Below, piece after piece: positions 63,199-64,000 of a DNA stretch of 64,000 nt. Made by a program: the position numbers and the translations under genes. The notes under the pieces were generated by a model that saw only the letters and a program-made list of their open reading frames with translations, searched no databases and was not told the origin of the DNA. Source of the stretch: Bacillus thuringiensis (GTDB taxonomy: Bacteria > Bacillota > Bacilli > Bacillales > Bacillaceae_G); contig NZ_CP155559.1 of NCBI RefSeq assembly GCF_022095615.2, forward strand, positions 1,361,501 through 1,425,500, in the 5' to 3' direction. Every line of letters begins with the position of its first letter. Within the stretch, counting starts at the first letter, position 1.

Positions 63199-63244
63199 AT
63201 TAAAAAATACATATATTCATCACTCGTCGAAGAGGGGAGACAAT

Positions 63245-63766
63245 ATGAAAAAAAATCGCTTATTATTTCGCGTTATTATTCTGCTCATTTTATGTGGTGC
63301 TGTAGGATTTACACTTTATCAAGGATTCTTTGCTGATAAAGAGAAAATGCAAATCGGAAAAGAAGCACCTAACTTTGTTGTGACAGATTTAGAAGGAAAG
63401 AAAATTGAATTAAAAGATTTAAAGGGAAAAGGTGTATTTTTAAACTTTTGGGGCACTTGGTGTAAACCTTGCGAGAAAGAAATGCCTTATATGAATGAAT
63501 TATATCCAAAGTATAAAGAAAAAGGCGTTGAAATTATTGCGTTAGATGCAGATGAAACAGAAATTGCTGTTAAGAACTTTGTGAAACAATATGATTTGAA
63601 GTTCCCAGTCGCTATTGATAAAGGAACAAAAATCATAGGGACATATAGCGTAGGACCATTACCGACAAGCTTCTTGATTGATAAAGATGGAAAAGTAGTC
63701 GAGAAAATTATAGGTGAACAAACGAAAGAACAGTTAGAAGGATATTTAAAGAAAATTACTCCGTAA
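63245..63766 (+). CDS. resA: Thiol-disulfide oxidoreductase ResA
   Basis: This 173-residue protein is anchored by one N-terminal helix (8-27), with an extracytoplasmic thioredoxin fold. The redox motif is Cys73-Lys-Pro-Cys76 in [16 protein letters not shown], and the cis-Pro loop is PLPTSFLID. It reduces apocytochrome c for haem attachment by the ResBC system. ATG 63245 follows GAGGGGAG. The longer frame to 63161 overlaps the terminator. Confidence 0.94.
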   Translation: MKKNRLLFRVIILLILCGAVGFTLYQGFFADKEKMQIGKEAPNFVVTDLEGKKIELKDLKGKGVFLNFWGTWCKPCEKEMPYMNELYPKYKEKGVEIIALDADETEIAVKNFVKQYDLKFPVAIDKGTKIIGTYSVGPLPTSFLIDKDGKVVEKIIGEQTKEQLEGYLKKITP

Positions 63767-63787
63767 TAAAGAAAGCCTTTACATAAG

Positions 63788-63808
63788 AGGTGCTCACCTA
63801 TAGCACCT
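63788..63808 (+). terminator. Hairpin between resA and resB
   Basis: AGGTGCT and AGCACCT form a 7-bp stem without a proper T-run. It is probably an attenuating or processing hairpin rather than a full stop. Confidence 0.4.
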
Positions 63809-63890
63809 TCGGTTTAAAAATTCTGAGTATTGCGGTAACTTGAGGTTAGAATATACAATAGTACATATAGATACAGGGGCGGTGAGAGTG

Positions 63891-64000
63891 TTGAAAGAAA
63901 TTAAGTGTGAATGTGGACATGTTAATCCAATAGGAACTGTTTTTTGTGAGGCTTGTGGGAAACCATTTGAAAGCAATGAAAATATAAAACTATTGGATAT
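63891..64000 (+). CDS. resB: ResB cytochrome c biogenesis protein, N-terminal fragment (window edge)
   Basis: TTG 63891 behind GGGGCGGTGAG opens a frame that runs off the window after 36 codons. It reads LKEIKCECGHVNPIGTVFCE then ACGKPFESNENIKLLD. The four Cys (CxC and CxxC) form a zinc-ribbon ahead of the expected membrane part. The position after resA and my memory of B. cereus-group ResB N-termini support the call. GTG 63888 is an alternative start. Confidence 0.75.
   Translation, partial: MKEIKCECGHVNPIGTVFCEACGKPFESNENIKLLD

Overview
This 64 kb window is chromosomal DNA of a Bacillus cereus-group organism (B. cereus, B. thuringiensis, B. anthracis or a close relative). Evidence for this: AT-rich composition; strong Shine-Dalgarno sequences with frequent TTG and GTG starts; an exosporium-type collagen-like protein; riboswitch and T-box leaders typical of Firmicutes; and, at the right end, a gene order (ypuI, dacB-spmA-spmB, rluB, resA-resB) matching the B. 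subtilis chromosome. No prophage, insertion sequence, CRISPR array, rRNA or tRNA gene was seen. Most of the window looks like group core genome.

Left part (1-12.5 kb): the 3' end of hisG and the rest of a compact histidine operon (hisD-B-H-A-F-I-E plus a PHP-type histidinol phosphatase). It is followed by a small hydrophilic protein, a 2-hydroxyacid dehydrogenase, phosphatidylserine synthase and lipoteichoic acid synthase (both minus strand), a small secreted protein, and lysA behind a lysine riboswitch.

Sulfur and amino-acid block (12.5-27 kb): a SAM riboswitch opens an assimilatory sulfate reduction and siroheme operon (yezD, cysH, sat, cysC, sulfite reductase, a DUF3906-like gene, sumT, sirB, sirC). 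Then come a T-box-controlled NSS transporter (specifier best read as Trp), a minus-strand M23 murein hydrolase with an upstream WalR-type box, a glutamate-type symporter, a DUF402-like protein, and a second SAM riboswitch in front of an NhaC-family carrier that is probably a methionine transporter.

Envelope stress and middle part (27-45 kb): a liaFSR-type operon with PspA; an Ile T-box with brnQ; a methyltransferase; a lipoprotein; a site-2-type protease; flavohaemoglobin hmp facing a Crp/Fnr regulator; a TauE/SafE exporter; a DUF47-Pit phosphate pair; and a class A penicillin-binding protein.

Right part (45-64 kb): a 722-residue collagen-like protein, a soluble sporulation-type kinase, a DUF72 protein, a candidate Fur-controlled small RNA, a short tyrosine recombinase with Lys at the usual first catalytic Arg, an orphan membrane kinase, deoD, mprF, and the conserved ypuI-sod-dacB-spmAB-rluB-resAB run.

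The most noteworthy items not explained by ordinary annotation are these. (i) A minus-strand promoter at 50318-50346 overlaid by a near-perfect Fur box, leading into a C-rich RNA of about 105 nt with an intrinsic terminator. (ii) A dispersed structured repeat in four copies, each just behind a gene, whose stems differ in sequence but remain paired. (iii) Regulatory leaders that suggest substrates for otherwise generic transporters. All calls come from reading the sequence and from family knowledge; no database search was run.
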